Source of the DNA: an uncultured bacterium
Lineage (GTDB): Bacteria; Verrucomicrobiota; Lentisphaeria; Oligosphaerales; Oligosphaeraceae
NCBI GenBank assembly: GCA_900548225.1
Contig: URJM01000011.1
Span: forward strand, 1-40,591
DNA length: 40,591 nucleotides
Reading direction: 5' to 3'
The position numbers were made by a program, and so were the translations under genes. Below the pieces are notes generated by a model. The model was not told the DNA's origin. It made no database searches and saw only the letters and a list, made by a program, of their open reading frames with translations. Shown here piece by piece: positions 7,618 through 16,333 of the stretch (within the stretch, counting starts at the first letter, position 1; each line of letters starts with the position of its first letter).

Positions 7618-8295
7618 ATGGGTCATTTTCCAGAGACAATCGAGCGTGGGAGCGACCGCCTGCTCGTCTTTTTCACGGGCTGGGGGATGGATTGGCATGC
7701 GACACGCCATCTTTCCCTGGACGGCTTCGACCTGGTTGTGCTATACGACTACACCCGTCCTGTCCAGTGGCCGTTGCCATGCGGCTATTCGGAGTACCAC
7801 CTTGCGGCCTGGTCCCTGGGCGTCTGGGCGGCTGCCGAGTGGTGCATGGCCTCCGGGCTGCCGGGCTTCACGTCTGCGACTGCAATCAACGGGACGCTCT
7901 CACCCATCGACCAGGAGCGCGGCATTTCCCCCGAGGTCTTCGACGGCACCATCGCCAACTGGGGGGACGCCAACGCGCGGCGCCACTTCATGATGCGTCT
8001 TGCGGGCAGCCGGCAGTCGGCGGAGGCGTATCCGCTGGGAGATCGTTCCCCTGGATCCCAGCAGGCCGAACTTCGCTCAATTGCCGGGCGCGTGCGCTCT
8101 GCCCAGGGCGTTGCGCCGGCCAACGTCTTCACCCGGGCGCTTGTCTCCACACGCGACCGCATCTTCCCGCCGCAATCACAGCGGGCCCACTGGAGCGCAC
8201 TCGGGACTCCACTCCTGGAGCTCGACGCACCCCACTCCCCCTTCGAACTCTTCACCTCCTGGAATGAACTCCTCTCCCTCGGAGAACCAAATTGA
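7618..8295 (+). CDS. bioG: Pimeloyl-ACP methyl ester esterase BioG (DUF452)
   Basis: A 225-residue BioG-like alpha/beta hydrolase that would cut the methyl ester of pimeloyl-ACP and so end precursor synthesis for biotin. LLVFFTGWGMD and VVLYDYTRP are typical of the family. The triad is visible: nucleophile Ser in AWSLGVWAA, Asp in STRDRIFPP and His in DAPHSPFE. The frame stays open back to a TTG at 7474, but the family's usual length and the position of the first beta strand favour the ATG at 7618. No good Shine-Dalgarno marks it. The 3' end overlaps bioC by 32 bp. Its neighbour upstream is the Nudix gene, with about 175 bp of non-coding sequence between. Confidence 0.82.
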   Translation: MGHFPETIERGSDRLLVFFTGWGMDWHATRHLSLDGFDLVVLYDYTRPVQWPLPCGYSEYHLAAWSLGVWAAAEWCMASGLPGFTSATAINGTLSPIDQERGISPEVFDGTIANWGDANARRHFMMRLAGSRQSAEAYPLGDRSPGSQQAELRSIAGRVRSAQGVAPANVFTRALVSTRDRIFPPQSQRAHWSALGTPLLELDAPHSPFELFTSWNELLSLGEPN

Positions 8296-9043
8296 CAAGC
8301 CGCTGGTGAGGCAACGCTTCGCTAGAAGCCTCGACACATACGACGAGGCGGCATGCGTCCAGCGCGAGATGGCCCACGAACTGCTGCGGACGCTCGTCGA
8401 GGCCACGCAGGGACGACGCCTGTACCCCCGCATCGTCGAGGCGGGATGCGGCACGGGAATCCTCACCGAATGCATGGAGAAGGCACTCGAATACGAGGAA
8501 CTCCGGCTGATTGACATTGTGCCGGAGTGCGGCAGATTCCACCTGAAACGCAAAAAAGCGGCATTCATCGCTGGAGACGTGGAAAACGTCGAACTGCCTG
8601 GACAAAACGACCTCTTCGCCGCAAACGCGGTCTTCCAGTGGGCGGAAAACCAGCAGGCGCTCCTCGACAGAATCAAACGCTCCCTCAATGCAGGGGGAGT
8701 CCTCGCCTTCACCACATTCGGGCCGGACAACCTCCGCGAAATCGGAGAACTTACCGGTGGACGGCTCCACTACGCCACCATGGACGAATGGAGGAACATG
8801 CTCCAAAAGGCGGGCTTCACAATCCTGAAACTCTACGAGAAGAGTCAGACGATGCTCTTCGAGACACCGCTGGACATCCTGCGCCACCTCAAGGCCACCG
8901 GAGTCACGGGAACAGGAACGAAAACCGCCTGGAACAGAGCGAAAATCCAGGAATTCTCAAGACAATACCAGGCGATGCACGGGCGGGGCGACGGCAGGGT
9001 CGCAGTCACCTACCACGCCATATTCGCGGTTGCGGAAGTATAG
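8264..9043 (+). CDS. bioC: Malonyl-ACP O-methyltransferase BioC
   Basis: A 259-residue SAM-dependent methyltransferase that methylates malonyl-ACP to start the disguised-primer route to pimelate. The N-terminal LVRQRFARSLDTYDEAACVQ matches BioC closely. The SAM loop VEAGCGTG lies at residues 58-65, followed by DLFAANAVFQW and FTTFGPDNLREI, also hallmarks of BioC. The ATG at 8264 inside bioG gives normal length; the frame extends further upstream, but those residues do not look like family sequence. Together with bioG it supplies both dedicated steps before BioF. bioF, bioA, bioD and bioB are not in the window. A hairpin follows at 9054-9084. Confidence 0.93.
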   Translation: MNSSPSENQIDKPLVRQRFARSLDTYDEAACVQREMAHELLRTLVEATQGRRLYPRIVEAGCGTGILTECMEKALEYEELRLIDIVPECGRFHLKRKKAAFIAGDVENVELPGQNDLFAANAVFQWAENQQALLDRIKRSLNAGGVLAFTTFGPDNLREIGELTGGRLHYATMDEWRNMLQKAGFTILKLYEKSQTMLFETPLDILRHLKATGVTGTGTKTAWNRAKIQEFSRQYQAMHGRGDGRVAVTYHAIFAVAEV

Positions 9044-9053
9044 TATACTTGTG

Positions 9054-9084
9054 TTGTAACTTGTTGATTTTCAACAAGTTACAA
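9054..9084. terminator. Bidirectional hairpin between bioC and murB
   Basis: A perfect 14-bp inverted repeat (TTGTAACTTGTTGA, three-base loop, then its complement) in the 42 bp between two convergent genes. There is no long T tract on either side, so it may act as a weak terminator or only protect transcript ends. Its position is ideal for serving both strands. Confidence 0.7.
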
Positions 9085-9085
9085 A

Positions 9086-9928
9086 CTATCGAACAATTCG
9101 GACCTCCAATTCCAGCGTTGGCACCCGCCGTTGCATTTCCGCCAGGAGCATCAGTGCGTCCTCCTGGGAGGTAGGTGTTGCCGTCGGGTTCAATATCCAG
9201 TTTGCGTGTTTTTCACTGACCAGGAGCCCTCCCCTTGAGAGCCCCTTGCATCCCGCGGCCTCCAGGAGTCGTCCTGCCGATTCTCCCGGCGGGTTTTTGA
9301 AGATGCTTCCCGCGGACGGGCCTTGCGGGTTGGCGGCAAGCCGCCGTTCCCTCTCCTCCGTGATTCTGCGCCTTTCCGTTTCGGGGTCTGACCCTGGCAG
9401 CTTCAGCGTAACGGAGAGTGCGATCATCCTTTGGGTGACAGGCGACTGCCTGTATGCGAATCCGCCATCGCCCTGCCTCCAGCGCCAGGGCTTTCCCGTA
9501 TCAAGGTCGATCCCCTCGGCCTCCAGGAGAAAATCGGATATCTGCGCGCCATTTGCCCCGGCGTTCATCATGACCGCGCCGCCAAGGGTTCCCGGGATTC
9601 CAGAGAGAGGCGCAAGCCCTCCCAGCCCCGCCTCCGCCGCAAGCTGTGCGGTGCGCGGAAGCATAGTCCCTGCGCCGAGGCGGAGGACGCCACCTTCCTG
9701 GAACTCCGGTTCCCGGGACGCCGAGAGCCGGACGATGGAGAGCCCGTCACGGTCGCTTCCGATAAGGTTCGTGCCGGCTCCAACCACCCCCGCCTCCGCC
9801 AAATCCACCGAACCGGCAAGCACCGGAAGATCCTCCGCCCCGTCAATCAAATAGACATCGGCGCGGCCAAGCCCCACGTGCAGCGAGGTGATCTGGCACC
9901 AGAGACATTCGCGGAAGGCTACCGCCAT
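9086..9928 (-). CDS. murB: UDP-N-acetylenolpyruvoylglucosamine reductase MurB
   Basis: A 280-residue FAD enzyme that reduces UDP-GlcNAc-enolpyruvate to UDP-MurNAc in peptidoglycan synthesis. FAD-binding motifs are GAGTNLI and SGIPGTLGGAVMMNAGANG. YRQSP, the proton-donor serine in PSAGSIFKNP, SEKHANWILN and the terminal Glu in LELEVRIVR follow in order. The N-terminal part is shorter and more divergent than in E. coli MurB. The start overlaps the GspK-like gene by 10 bp, so this cell-wall gene is the last member of a - strand pseudopilin operon. Confidence 0.95.
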   Translation of the reverse strand: MAVAFRECLWCQITSLHVGLGRADVYLIDGAEDLPVLAGSVDLAEAGVVGAGTNLIGSDRDGLSIVRLSASREPEFQEGGVLRLGAGTMLPRTAQLAAEAGLGGLAPLSGIPGTLGGAVMMNAGANGAQISDFLLEAEGIDLDTGKPWRWRQGDGGFAYRQSPVTQRMIALSVTLKLPGSDPETERRRITEERERRLAANPQGPSAGSIFKNPPGESAGRLLEAAGCKGLSRGGLLVSEKHANWILNPTATPTSQEDALMLLAEMQRRVPTLELEVRIVR

Positions 9929-10920
9929 TTACGCTCCCAGACAGAGAGGCACTCCTTCTTCTTGTCCGCAAAGAATGTCCTTGATGACATCTTAGCCTCG
10001 CGGACGACCCTGTAGCCCGACATGATTTCCCGCTGCCTGTCGTAGGCATTCGCCTCCACGACCGCGACGCCGGCCTCCGTGAAGCTGAACCTCGACTGCA
10101 GGGAAATCAGCAGCGTCGCATCGAGGGACTCCTCCAGCGGCGTCCCGTCCTCGCGCCAGCGCTTCAGCGCCTCCTGGATTGCGAGGAAATCCGCCGACCC
10201 CTCGTCGATTCCGAGCATGAAGCAGATTTCCTGGGCGGTTGCCGAGAAGATGGAAGTCTTCGATCCCGCGGGATACTTGTATGAGATGCGCATAGGCGGC
10301 AGAGTGGCGATTTCACCCGTGATGACATTCGCCCAATCCGGCAGCCAGTACAGCTCCGCCTTGAACTCCATCGGGCCATTGCGGGGGAGCGTGTAGAAGC
10401 CCTCCGCCGCATAGTCGTCCACCTCGTAGCCATTGAGAGACCGGAGGTCGTCGGAGTCCACATAGTCGTTGTATGCGGCGATGAAGTCATCGATCTCAAC
10501 CAGGACATCCGCGTCGTCAACGGGATTCAGCCCCTGCTTGAGAAGCGTGAGATTGTCGGCGCGTATCCCGGACTCCCCTGAATTCATGTAGACGACGCAG
10601 GAGTCCTCGTCAAAGAAGTGGGGGCGTCCGTCCAGCATCCATGGGGGGAAGTCCTCCGCCGCGCGGAAGTCGTCGTCCTCGGTCTGTCCCAGCGTGCGGT
10701 CCGAGAAGAGCCTCCTGTCCGTCAGATGCAGCCAGAAGGAGACCTCCGCCGCCGATTCGGCCTGGTATCGCATAAGCCCCTTCGACGACACGCTGTACGC
10801 CTCCTTCGTAATGAGTTCGGAGACAGCCATCAGGTGTGCGACGAGGACGAGTGCCGTGGCCAGGACGCCCATCACCATCACCAGGGCCATTCCGTTTTCG
10901 TTGTGACGGGGCCTGGTCAT
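9919..10920 (-). CDS. GspK-like minor pseudopilin
   Basis: A 333-residue protein with an N-terminal membrane segment after NENGMALVMVMGVLATALVL. It has the short basic leader and Gly-Met-Ala-Leu junction typical of GspK, but no glutamate at position 5. A large soluble, acidic domain follows, with two substructures typical of GspK length. GspK caps the pseudopilus tip with GspI and GspJ in type II secretion systems. The ATG shares four bases (ATGA) with the stop of the GspJ-like gene. The preceding GspI- and GspJ-like genes support the call, although sequence similarity beyond the N-terminus is weak. Confidence 0.72.
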   Translation of the reverse strand: MTRPRHNENGMALVMVMGVLATALVLVAHLMAVSELITKEAYSVSSKGLMRYQAESAAEVSFWLHLTDRRLFSDRTLGQTEDDDFRAAEDFPPWMLDGRPHFFDEDSCVVYMNSGESGIRADNLTLLKQGLNPVDDADVLVEIDDFIAAYNDYVDSDDLRSLNGYEVDDYAAEGFYTLPRNGPMEFKAELYWLPDWANVITGEIATLPPMRISYKYPAGSKTSIFSATAQEICFMLGIDEGSADFLAIQEALKRWREDGTPLEESLDATLLISLQSRFSFTEAGVAVVEANAYDRQREIMSGYRVVREAKMSSRTFFADKKKECLSVWERKWR

Positions 10921-11609
10921 TTCTGCTTATCCTCCTCCAGGGGATCCCACTGGCCGAATCTTTCGCGGTAGGAGTTTCCCATCGTGCGGCGGCACCAGCT
11001 TTCGCGGTTGCCGTTCTCCCACTCCACGGTCATGATGATGGCGAGCGGCGCGTCCATCCTCTCGGAGACCTCCGTCTCCCAGTCGTCCATCCAGACGGCC
11101 CTGTCCTCCCAGTCGGAGTCTTCGTCCGCCGACCAGTCGAGATATGAGAACCGGATTTGCCGGACGCCCTCCGCCAGGAGGACTGTCTGGTCCCGTCCTC
11201 CCAGGTCGCTCCACTGGTAGAATGGCCTGTCGGAATAAGTGAGATAGAGATTTCCGTCCTGGACGAGGAACTCCGCGAAGCGGATTGCCCCCTCCGTTGC
11301 GTCATGCAGTTCGTGGAGATATGCGACCCTGAGTCGGTTCCATTCCGCCAGGATGAAGGGGAACTTTCCGCTGTCTCCGGGTGCGTCGTCGCTCGTCCAG
11401 GTGAACGGGACGGCGTTGGAGAGCGCCTTGTCGATGGCCCGGTCGAGATTCAGCAGTTCCTGGAAGCGGTTCTTCTCCTTGATGATCTTCTCCCAGCTGC
11501 GGCTGACTCCGCGGGAATATGTGTAGAGCGCCAGCGACACCGCCAGCATGATTGAAATCGCGATGCCCAGCTCCAGGAAAGTGAATTGACGGATGCGCGC
11601 TACTCTCAT
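10917..11609 (-). CDS. GspJ-like minor pseudopilin
   Basis: A 230-residue protein with a type IV pilin-like N-terminus: a short basic leader, then FTFLELGIAISIMLAVSLAL, a variant of the usual FTLIE methylation motif with Glu at position +5. The soluble part contains YSDRPFYQWSDL and a C-terminal beta-rich region, plausible for the GspJ tip protein. It overlaps the GspI-like gene by ATGA upstream and the GspK-like gene by ATGA downstream, so the three are translationally coupled. Assignment to GspJ rests mainly on gene order. Confidence 0.7.
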   Translation of the reverse strand: MRVARIRQFTFLELGIAISIMLAVSLALYTYSRGVSRSWEKIIKEKNRFQELLNLDRAIDKALSNAVPFTWTSDDAPGDSGKFPFILAEWNRLRVAYLHELHDATEGAIRFAEFLVQDGNLYLTYSDRPFYQWSDLGGRDQTVLLAEGVRQIRFSYLDWSADEDSDWEDRAVWMDDWETEVSERMDAPLAIIMTVEWENGNRESWCRRTMGNSYRERFGQWDPLEEDKQK

Positions 11610-12028
11610 CTTGCCCCCATGGAGACGTATCCCACGTCCTCCTCCTTGAGAATCTTGCGCACGGACTGCTCGGCGACCAAATCCCCCTTGTCATTGAAGA
11701 GGGAGACCTGGAATTCGCACAGGCGCCACCCCTGGATGGAATCGTATGCGGCGTCGGGGAGCCCGTCCTCCACATCCACCAGGGTGCATGAGGCATTCCA
11801 GCCCTCCGGCAGAAGCGCCTCTGGGACTGAGGACCCGGGGCCTGTCGCCAGATAGTACTCCATGACATTGAGGAGGTAGTGTTCCTTTGCCCAGCGCCGT
11901 TCCTCCCGCAGGAGCTTGCTGCGGCTGGTCCCCACAATGGACATGGTGGCCACCACGCTCAGGGTGAGCACCAAGGCGGCGATCATGACTTCCATCAATG
12001 TGAAGGGATGTCTTCGCATGCTTTTCAT
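11606..12028 (-). CDS. GspI-like minor pseudopilin
   Basis: A 140-residue prepilin-like protein. The cleavage and N-methylation motif is RRHPFTLMEVMIAALVLTLS, with Glu at +5 and a single hydrophobic helix. GspI proteins are small, consistent with this length. It heads a coupled I-J-K order found in type II secretion and related pseudopilus loci. The alternative start MRRHP lies nine bases downstream. The gene is 61 bp after the solute-binding protein gene, so it may share its transcript. Confidence 0.75.
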   Translation of the reverse strand: MKSMRRHPFTLMEVMIAALVLTLSVVATMSIVGTSRSKLLREERRWAKEHYLLNVMEYYLATGPGSSVPEALLPEGWNASCTLVDVEDGLPDAAYDSIQGWRLCEFQVSLFNDKGDLVAEQSVRKILKEEDVGYVSMGAR

Positions 12029-12089
12029 AACGCTCCGGAGAATGTATTATTGCATCTCCGCCTTTTCCAGAGATGGCGTGATTCTCCAG

Positions 12090-13709
12090 TCACTTTTTCC
12101 CGGCGGCGGCCTCCCCGTAGCTTTTTCTGAAGAACTCAATCCAGCCGCGGCGTTCAATGGCCTGTTCCTCGGGATTTGCGAGGCGTCGCGTCGCCTGGCG
12201 TGATTCGTGATATGGGAACGGGAGCCTTGCGAAGGCGGCGCGGCGTTCCGGCGGCAGTGCCTCCATGCCCCCCTGGCGGAGAATCTCGCCCCATGCCTGG
12301 CGCAGTTCGGGGCCGCAGTCGATGAGCATAGTCTTCACCAGCACCCGTATTGCGGTGAAGAGCGAGCCCGTCCAGTCGCCGCGGTATTGGAAGGAGCTGG
12401 CCAGGAGGAGTGGCCGTTCATCCCCGAAGACCGTGTCCCTGAGCGCGTCCCCCTCGAACATGTCCCGTCTGACAGGCAGCCTGTAGAGGGTGTGGTCCCG
12501 CGGCCCATCGGGGGCTCCCGCCTCCTTGCCCCAGAGCTTCTGTGCCTTTTCGGAGAGCAGGAAGTCGACATACTCCTCGGCGAGTTCGCGGTCGCGTGCG
12601 CCGCGGAGGATTGCAATCGGCTCGGCGGAGACGGTGGAGGCGGCTGTAGGCGTGCGGTAGGAGATCACCTCGCGCCCAAGCTGGCTTCGGCTCCATTCGA
12701 CCTGGCTCCGTCCGTAGAAGTCAATGCACATACCCGCCGCGATCTGCCCCATTGAGGCATCCACGGGCACCTTGCTGGCCGAAAAGGTGAGATACGCCGC
12801 GTTGCCGCCGAGCTGTTTCAGGAGAAGCAGCGCCTCCGACCAGGCGGCGTCCAGCTCCTCGACAGTCGGCTTGTATGTGGCGATATCCTCCCCTGGATGA
12901 AGCGCGGAGATGTAATCCTGCATCGAGCGCTGTATAAGCATCTCGAAGCACTTTGTAATCGACCCTGACTGGGAGGGATCCGCCACCCCGACTGCGCCGT
13001 AGAGCCTGGGATCCGCCAAATCGCTCCACTTCGACCCGAAGCCGCCTATCTCCGCCTCCGAAAACCCCGCCGCCGCCAGTCGGTCGCGGTTGTAGACGAT
13101 TCCGAAGGTCGCGAAGCAGAATGCGTAGTAGCAGTCCGACGGGTCATACCAGACCTCCCCGCCGCCGCCAGGCGAAAGAATCGGGGCGTCGCCTGAAAAC
13201 CACTCGGGATGGCGGGAGCGGACTCCGGACGGAACCAGAATCCCTGCCGCACGGAGCCCCTCGTGATCGTATTGGCCTCCCCCTTGCAGGATATCCACGT
13301 CTATCCCCACGTCGCTCCCCCGAAACCACCTCCAGGCCTCGGCGCCAGCCGCGTCCGCGGGAGGGGTGGCGGCGAAGACCGACGAAGAGACGGATTCGTC
13401 CCAATCCCCCCTGCCCTCCTCGATCCAGGCGTGCCTTGCATTCGCGGAATAGGTGCTCTGGATGAAGCGCACGATTTCGGAGGTTCCCCCGGGAGTCCTC
13501 CAGTCGATAGTCACCTCCTCCCCGTCGTGGAGTGCCTTGTGGTGTTCGCGGAAGGCCATTTCGATTTCGTGTCGCACGGCCTCGCTGCTCGCCGTAATCA
13601 CCACAAGGCTCCTGGGGGCGCGCAACGGCATGGCGTCCCTCCTCCTCAGGCACAAGGGAAGCGCGATAATCACGCCGAGTATCAGTATTGTCCAGAACAG
13701 GGAACGCAT
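12090..13709 (-). CDS. Extracellular solute-binding protein (ABC-type)
   Basis: A 539-residue secreted or membrane-anchored protein starting MRSLFWTILILGVIIALPLCL, a signal-anchor. It has features of iron or polyamine binding proteins: an N-terminal SLVVITASSEAV strand, YYAFCFATFGIVYNRD, WSDLADPRLYGAVGVADPSQSG, and a C-terminal EEYVDFLLSEKAQKLWGKE segment. The ligand is unknown. I chose the ATG at 13709 because residues upstream of it in the open frame read as out-of-frame comF sequence; this puts the start 10 bp after comF. No ABC permease or ATPase gene is present nearby, so it is an orphan binding protein in a housekeeping operon. Confidence 0.8.
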   Translation of the reverse strand: MRSLFWTILILGVIIALPLCLRRRDAMPLRAPRSLVVITASSEAVRHEIEMAFREHHKALHDGEEVTIDWRTPGGTSEIVRFIQSTYSANARHAWIEEGRGDWDESVSSSVFAATPPADAAGAEAWRWFRGSDVGIDVDILQGGGQYDHEGLRAAGILVPSGVRSRHPEWFSGDAPILSPGGGGEVWYDPSDCYYAFCFATFGIVYNRDRLAAAGFSEAEIGGFGSKWSDLADPRLYGAVGVADPSQSGSITKCFEMLIQRSMQDYISALHPGEDIATYKPTVEELDAAWSEALLLLKQLGGNAAYLTFSASKVPVDASMGQIAAGMCIDFYGRSQVEWSRSQLGREVISYRTPTAASTVSAEPIAILRGARDRELAEEYVDFLLSEKAQKLWGKEAGAPDGPRDHTLYRLPVRRDMFEGDALRDTVFGDERPLLLASSFQYRGDWTGSLFTAIRVLVKTMLIDCGPELRQAWGEILRQGGMEALPPERRAAFARLPFPYHESRQATRRLANPEEQAIERRGWIEFFRKSYGEAAAGKK

Positions 13710-13719
13710 CTGTGTAGTT

Positions 13720-14442
13720 TCAAGCACGCGCCATGGCAAGCACGGCGGTTTCGGCGGCTCCCGCGTTGAGCAGGGCCTGGCATGCGGCCGACAGGGTGGA
13801 GCCTGTCGTGAAGACATCGTCCACCACCAAAATCCTGCGGGAGTCCACAAGGTCGGCCCTGGCGACGCGGAAGGCGTTCCTGAGGTTTTTCCTGCGGGAG
13901 GCGCCGGCCAGCCGCGCCTGGTGTCCCGTTGAGTGCACCCGCTTCAGGGCGGGCAGGCAATCGACGCCGAGCCCCTTTGCGACGCCCCGCGCCAGAATCT
14001 CCGCCTGGTTGAAGCCGCGCTGGCATAGCCTGCGCCAATGGAGTGGAATCGGGACCACGGCGTCCACCTGGAAGTCTCCGCAATCCCTTTTCCAGGCCAG
14101 TGTCATCTCCCGGATGAAGAACGGCGCCATTGCGGTGCGTCCTCCGAACTTGTATGCGAGAATCCATTGTGCGAGTTCCCCTTCGTAGGGGAATGCGCAT
14201 GTCCCCGCCTTCCACGGGCGTTTGGCGGCGGCGCAGTCGGCGCAGAAGTCCAGGGCCGTATCCATGCCGGCTCCGCAGAGCCGGCATCGCCGTGCCCCGC
14301 CGTCCTCCTCCACCAGGGAACGGCACCTGCCGCAGAGCCGCCCGTCCTCACGCTCTTCGGCAAGCGTCTCTCCGCACACGGGGCAGACGGGCGGTGCGAG
14401 CACGTGGTCGATGGCCTTCAAGATCGACCGGACTACTCCCAT
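13720..14442 (-). CDS. comF: ComF-family phosphoribosyltransferase-like protein
   Basis: A 240-residue ComF/GntX family protein. The N-terminal zinc-finger-like part has CPVC, CGRC, CRLC and CADC pairs. The C-terminal part is a type I phosphoribosyltransferase fold with the PRPP loop VVDDVFTTGST near the end. In naturally competent bacteria ComF helps process incoming single-stranded DNA; in others its role is unclear. The ATG at 14442 overlaps the era stop by 10 bp. The frame stays open much further upstream, but those residues are era in another frame. The neighbouring pseudopilin genes do not by themselves prove competence. Confidence 0.88.
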   Translation of the reverse strand: MGVVRSILKAIDHVLAPPVCPVCGETLAEEREDGRLCGRCRSLVEEDGGARRCRLCGAGMDTALDFCADCAAAKRPWKAGTCAFPYEGELAQWILAYKFGGRTAMAPFFIREMTLAWKRDCGDFQVDAVVPIPLHWRRLCQRGFNQAEILARGVAKGLGVDCLPALKRVHSTGHQARLAGASRRKNLRNAFRVARADLVDSRRILVVDDVFTTGSTLSAACQALLNAGAAETAVLAMARA

Positions 14443-15365
14443 AGCTTGATATTCTTCAGGAATTGCTTGTGCCTGCGCCAGTGTGGAACCACCCGCACCC
14501 GCAGCGCCAGGTCGACGCGGGCGCCGCCGCACAGCTCGGAAATCTTCTTGACGGAGCAGTGGCGGATCATCTTGATCATGCGGCCGCCCTGCCCTATGAC
14601 CATTCCCTTGTGGGCCTCGCGCTCCAGGGTGAGCGTCCCCTCGATCTCCACGCGGTTCTCGGATGCCCTCCACGACTCGATGGTAACCGCGATGGCGTGC
14701 GGAATCTCCTCGCGCATCAACTCGAGAATCGACTCGCGGATGAGCTCCGCCGCAATGTCGCGCTCGTAGGCAGTCGTCACCCCCTCGCGGTCGTAAAGCA
14801 TGAACTCCTCGGGAAGCATCGACTTCAGGCGGGCAATCAACCTGCCGGCAGACGCACCGTCCAATGCGCTCATCTCCAATGACTCGGAGTCGGGAAGACG
14901 CTCGCGGTAGAAGGCGAGGCTCGCGGAACGCTGGGCGGGAGTGCTCACGTCGGACTTGTTCAAGACCAGCAGGACGGGCTTGCCGCAGGAGGCCGCCAAA
15001 CCCGCGGCCAGAGCATCCTCCTCGCCAGGGACACGGGTCGGATCTATCAGGCAAACCACAATGTCCGCATCCTCAAGGACCTTCGAGACGGACTCCTCCA
15101 TCGCCTCGTCAATGGCAATCTTCGAGGGGTGGACGCCCGGCGCGTCCAGGAAGATGATCTGGGACTCGTCGTCGTTGTAGATTCCAAGCATGGAGCGGCG
15201 GGTGGTCTGGGGCTTTGACGAAACTGCCGCCAGATGGCATCCCAGGACCGTGTTGAGGAACGTCGACTTGCCGGTATTCGGCCGCCCCAGCAACGCCACG
15301 TATCCCGTCCGCCCCTTCGGCGGAAGTGCGCCGCCGGCATTCTGCTTCTCATCAATCTGGTTCAT
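14433..15365 (-). CDS. era: GTPase Era
   Basis: A 310-residue Era GTPase that binds the 3' end of 16S rRNA and helps 30S assembly. The G1 loop GRPNTGKS is at residues 27-34, G2 is in the QTTRRSMLGI segment, G3 is DAPGVH, G4 is NKSD and G5 is SALDG. The C-terminal KH domain has the GQGGRMIK motif and ends VRVVPHWRRHKQFLKNIKLW. Length is standard. It is closely packed with comF downstream (10 bp overlap) and with an 81-aa gene upstream (12 bp gap). Confidence 0.96.
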   Translation of the reverse strand: MNQIDEKQNAGGALPPKGRTGYVALLGRPNTGKSTFLNTVLGCHLAAVSSKPQTTRRSMLGIYNDDESQIIFLDAPGVHPSKIAIDEAMEESVSKVLEDADIVVCLIDPTRVPGEEDALAAGLAASCGKPVLLVLNKSDVSTPAQRSASLAFYRERLPDSESLEMSALDGASAGRLIARLKSMLPEEFMLYDREGVTTAYERDIAAELIRESILELMREEIPHAIAVTIESWRASENRVEIEGTLTLEREAHKGMVIGQGGRMIKMIRHCSVKKISELCGGARVDLALRVRVVPHWRRHKQFLKNIKLWE

Positions 15366-15377
15366 ATCACGCCGTCC

Positions 15378-15623
15378 TCATGGCAGATAATCAATATTCA
15401 GCGAACAACGGCTGACGGATGCGTCTAGAATCTCCTTCTTCCCGCAGGCAGGAAGGCTTCCCTCGGCCGTATCGAGAAACTCCTTTGACGGCCCCCGCAG
15501 GACAACCACCGCACGGCCGTCGTCGCCGCCGGCAAGATGGACCTCGCTGACGCCTGGAATGCGCAGCAGCGACGCCCCGTCAAGGCTCCACGCGCCCTTC
15601 AGAAATGCAAATCTCGTAAGCAT
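15378..15623 (-). CDS. Small protein of unknown function (81 aa)
   Basis: An 81-residue frame between the LysM gene (5 bp upstream) and era (12 bp downstream), filling the operon exactly. The composition is that of a soluble alpha/beta protein, with GASLLRIPGVSEVHLAG and AVVVLRGPSKEFLDTAEG. I recognise no family. Tight spacing on both sides is the main evidence that it is a real gene. Confidence 0.6.
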   Translation of the reverse strand: MLTRFAFLKGAWSLDGASLLRIPGVSEVHLAGGDDGRAVVVLRGPSKEFLDTAEGSLPACGKKEILDASVSRCSLNIDYLP

Positions 15624-15628
15624 CCCGC

Positions 15629-16210
15629 CTACCTTCCCGCGACGGGGATTTTCAGGACCTGTCCGACGCGGATGTCATCGGCGGACTTCAGGCCTGGGTT
15701 TGCGGCCATGATTTGCGCCACCGTGCATCCCGCCGCCTTTGCGATTGAGGAGAGGGTGTCCCCCGACTCCACCTTGAGTTCCTTGATGCTCATGTTGGCG
15801 GGAATCGTGGCGGCTGGCGCGGGCTGCGTAGTGGAGGACTTGATGACATTCGTCAGGTCCTTCGAGAGGTTTCGGAGTTCGTCCTTCCGCGCCCTCTGGT
15901 CTGCCTCAAAGGCCTTCTGGAGTTCGGCGAGGCGTGTCTCCAGGGACTGGTTTTGCTGCGCAAGCGCATTGCAGAGCGCCTCCAGCTGCCGGATCTGTTC
16001 GTTCTTGCGGTTCTGTTCCTCCTCAAGGCCCTCGATGCGCAGGGAGAGCTGCTTCTGCCTGTCAAGCATCAGGGTGATGTCGGAGCGCATTCCCGCAAGG
16101 GCGCTCATCACCTGCTGCGCCGAAACGCCGGCCTGCTGGCCATGCAGCGAAAGCCCCGCGACAAGCAGCGCGGAGGCAAGAAAGAGATTGATTCTGGGCG
16201 TGTGTAGCAT
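15629..16210 (-). CDS. Secreted coiled-coil LysM protein
   Basis: A 193-residue protein. It has an N-terminal signal peptide (LFLASALLVAGLSLHGQQ), a long coiled coil from about residue 40 to 125 rich in Q, E, L and R, a short Pro/Ala linker, and a C-terminal LysM domain (KVESGDTLSSIAKAAGCTVAQIMAANPGL) that binds peptidoglycan. It would sit in the periplasm and tether or organise the wall. It is the first gene of the - strand block leading into the 81-aa gene and era, and is divergent from rsmB across 123 bp. Confidence 0.85.
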   Translation of the reverse strand: MLHTPRINLFLASALLVAGLSLHGQQAGVSAQQVMSALAGMRSDITLMLDRQKQLSLRIEGLEEEQNRKNEQIRQLEALCNALAQQNQSLETRLAELQKAFEADQRARKDELRNLSKDLTNVIKSSTTQPAPAATIPANMSIKELKVESGDTLSSIAKAAGCTVAQIMAANPGLKSADDIRVGQVLKIPVAGR

Positions 16211-16333
16211 GGGGACTGGATAAATTATGGGGGAGAACTGAAGGCGCCTGGAAACACTCTCCTTTCAGGCTTTCGCCGACGATGGCGCAAGCGAGGTTTG
16301 GCGCTTGTTTCTACTATATTTCCTCCCCTCAAA

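Noticed and set aside
14443..15054. N-terminal extension of the ComF frame across era
   Set aside because: The extra ~200 residues are Arg/Gly-rich and simply era read in another frame.
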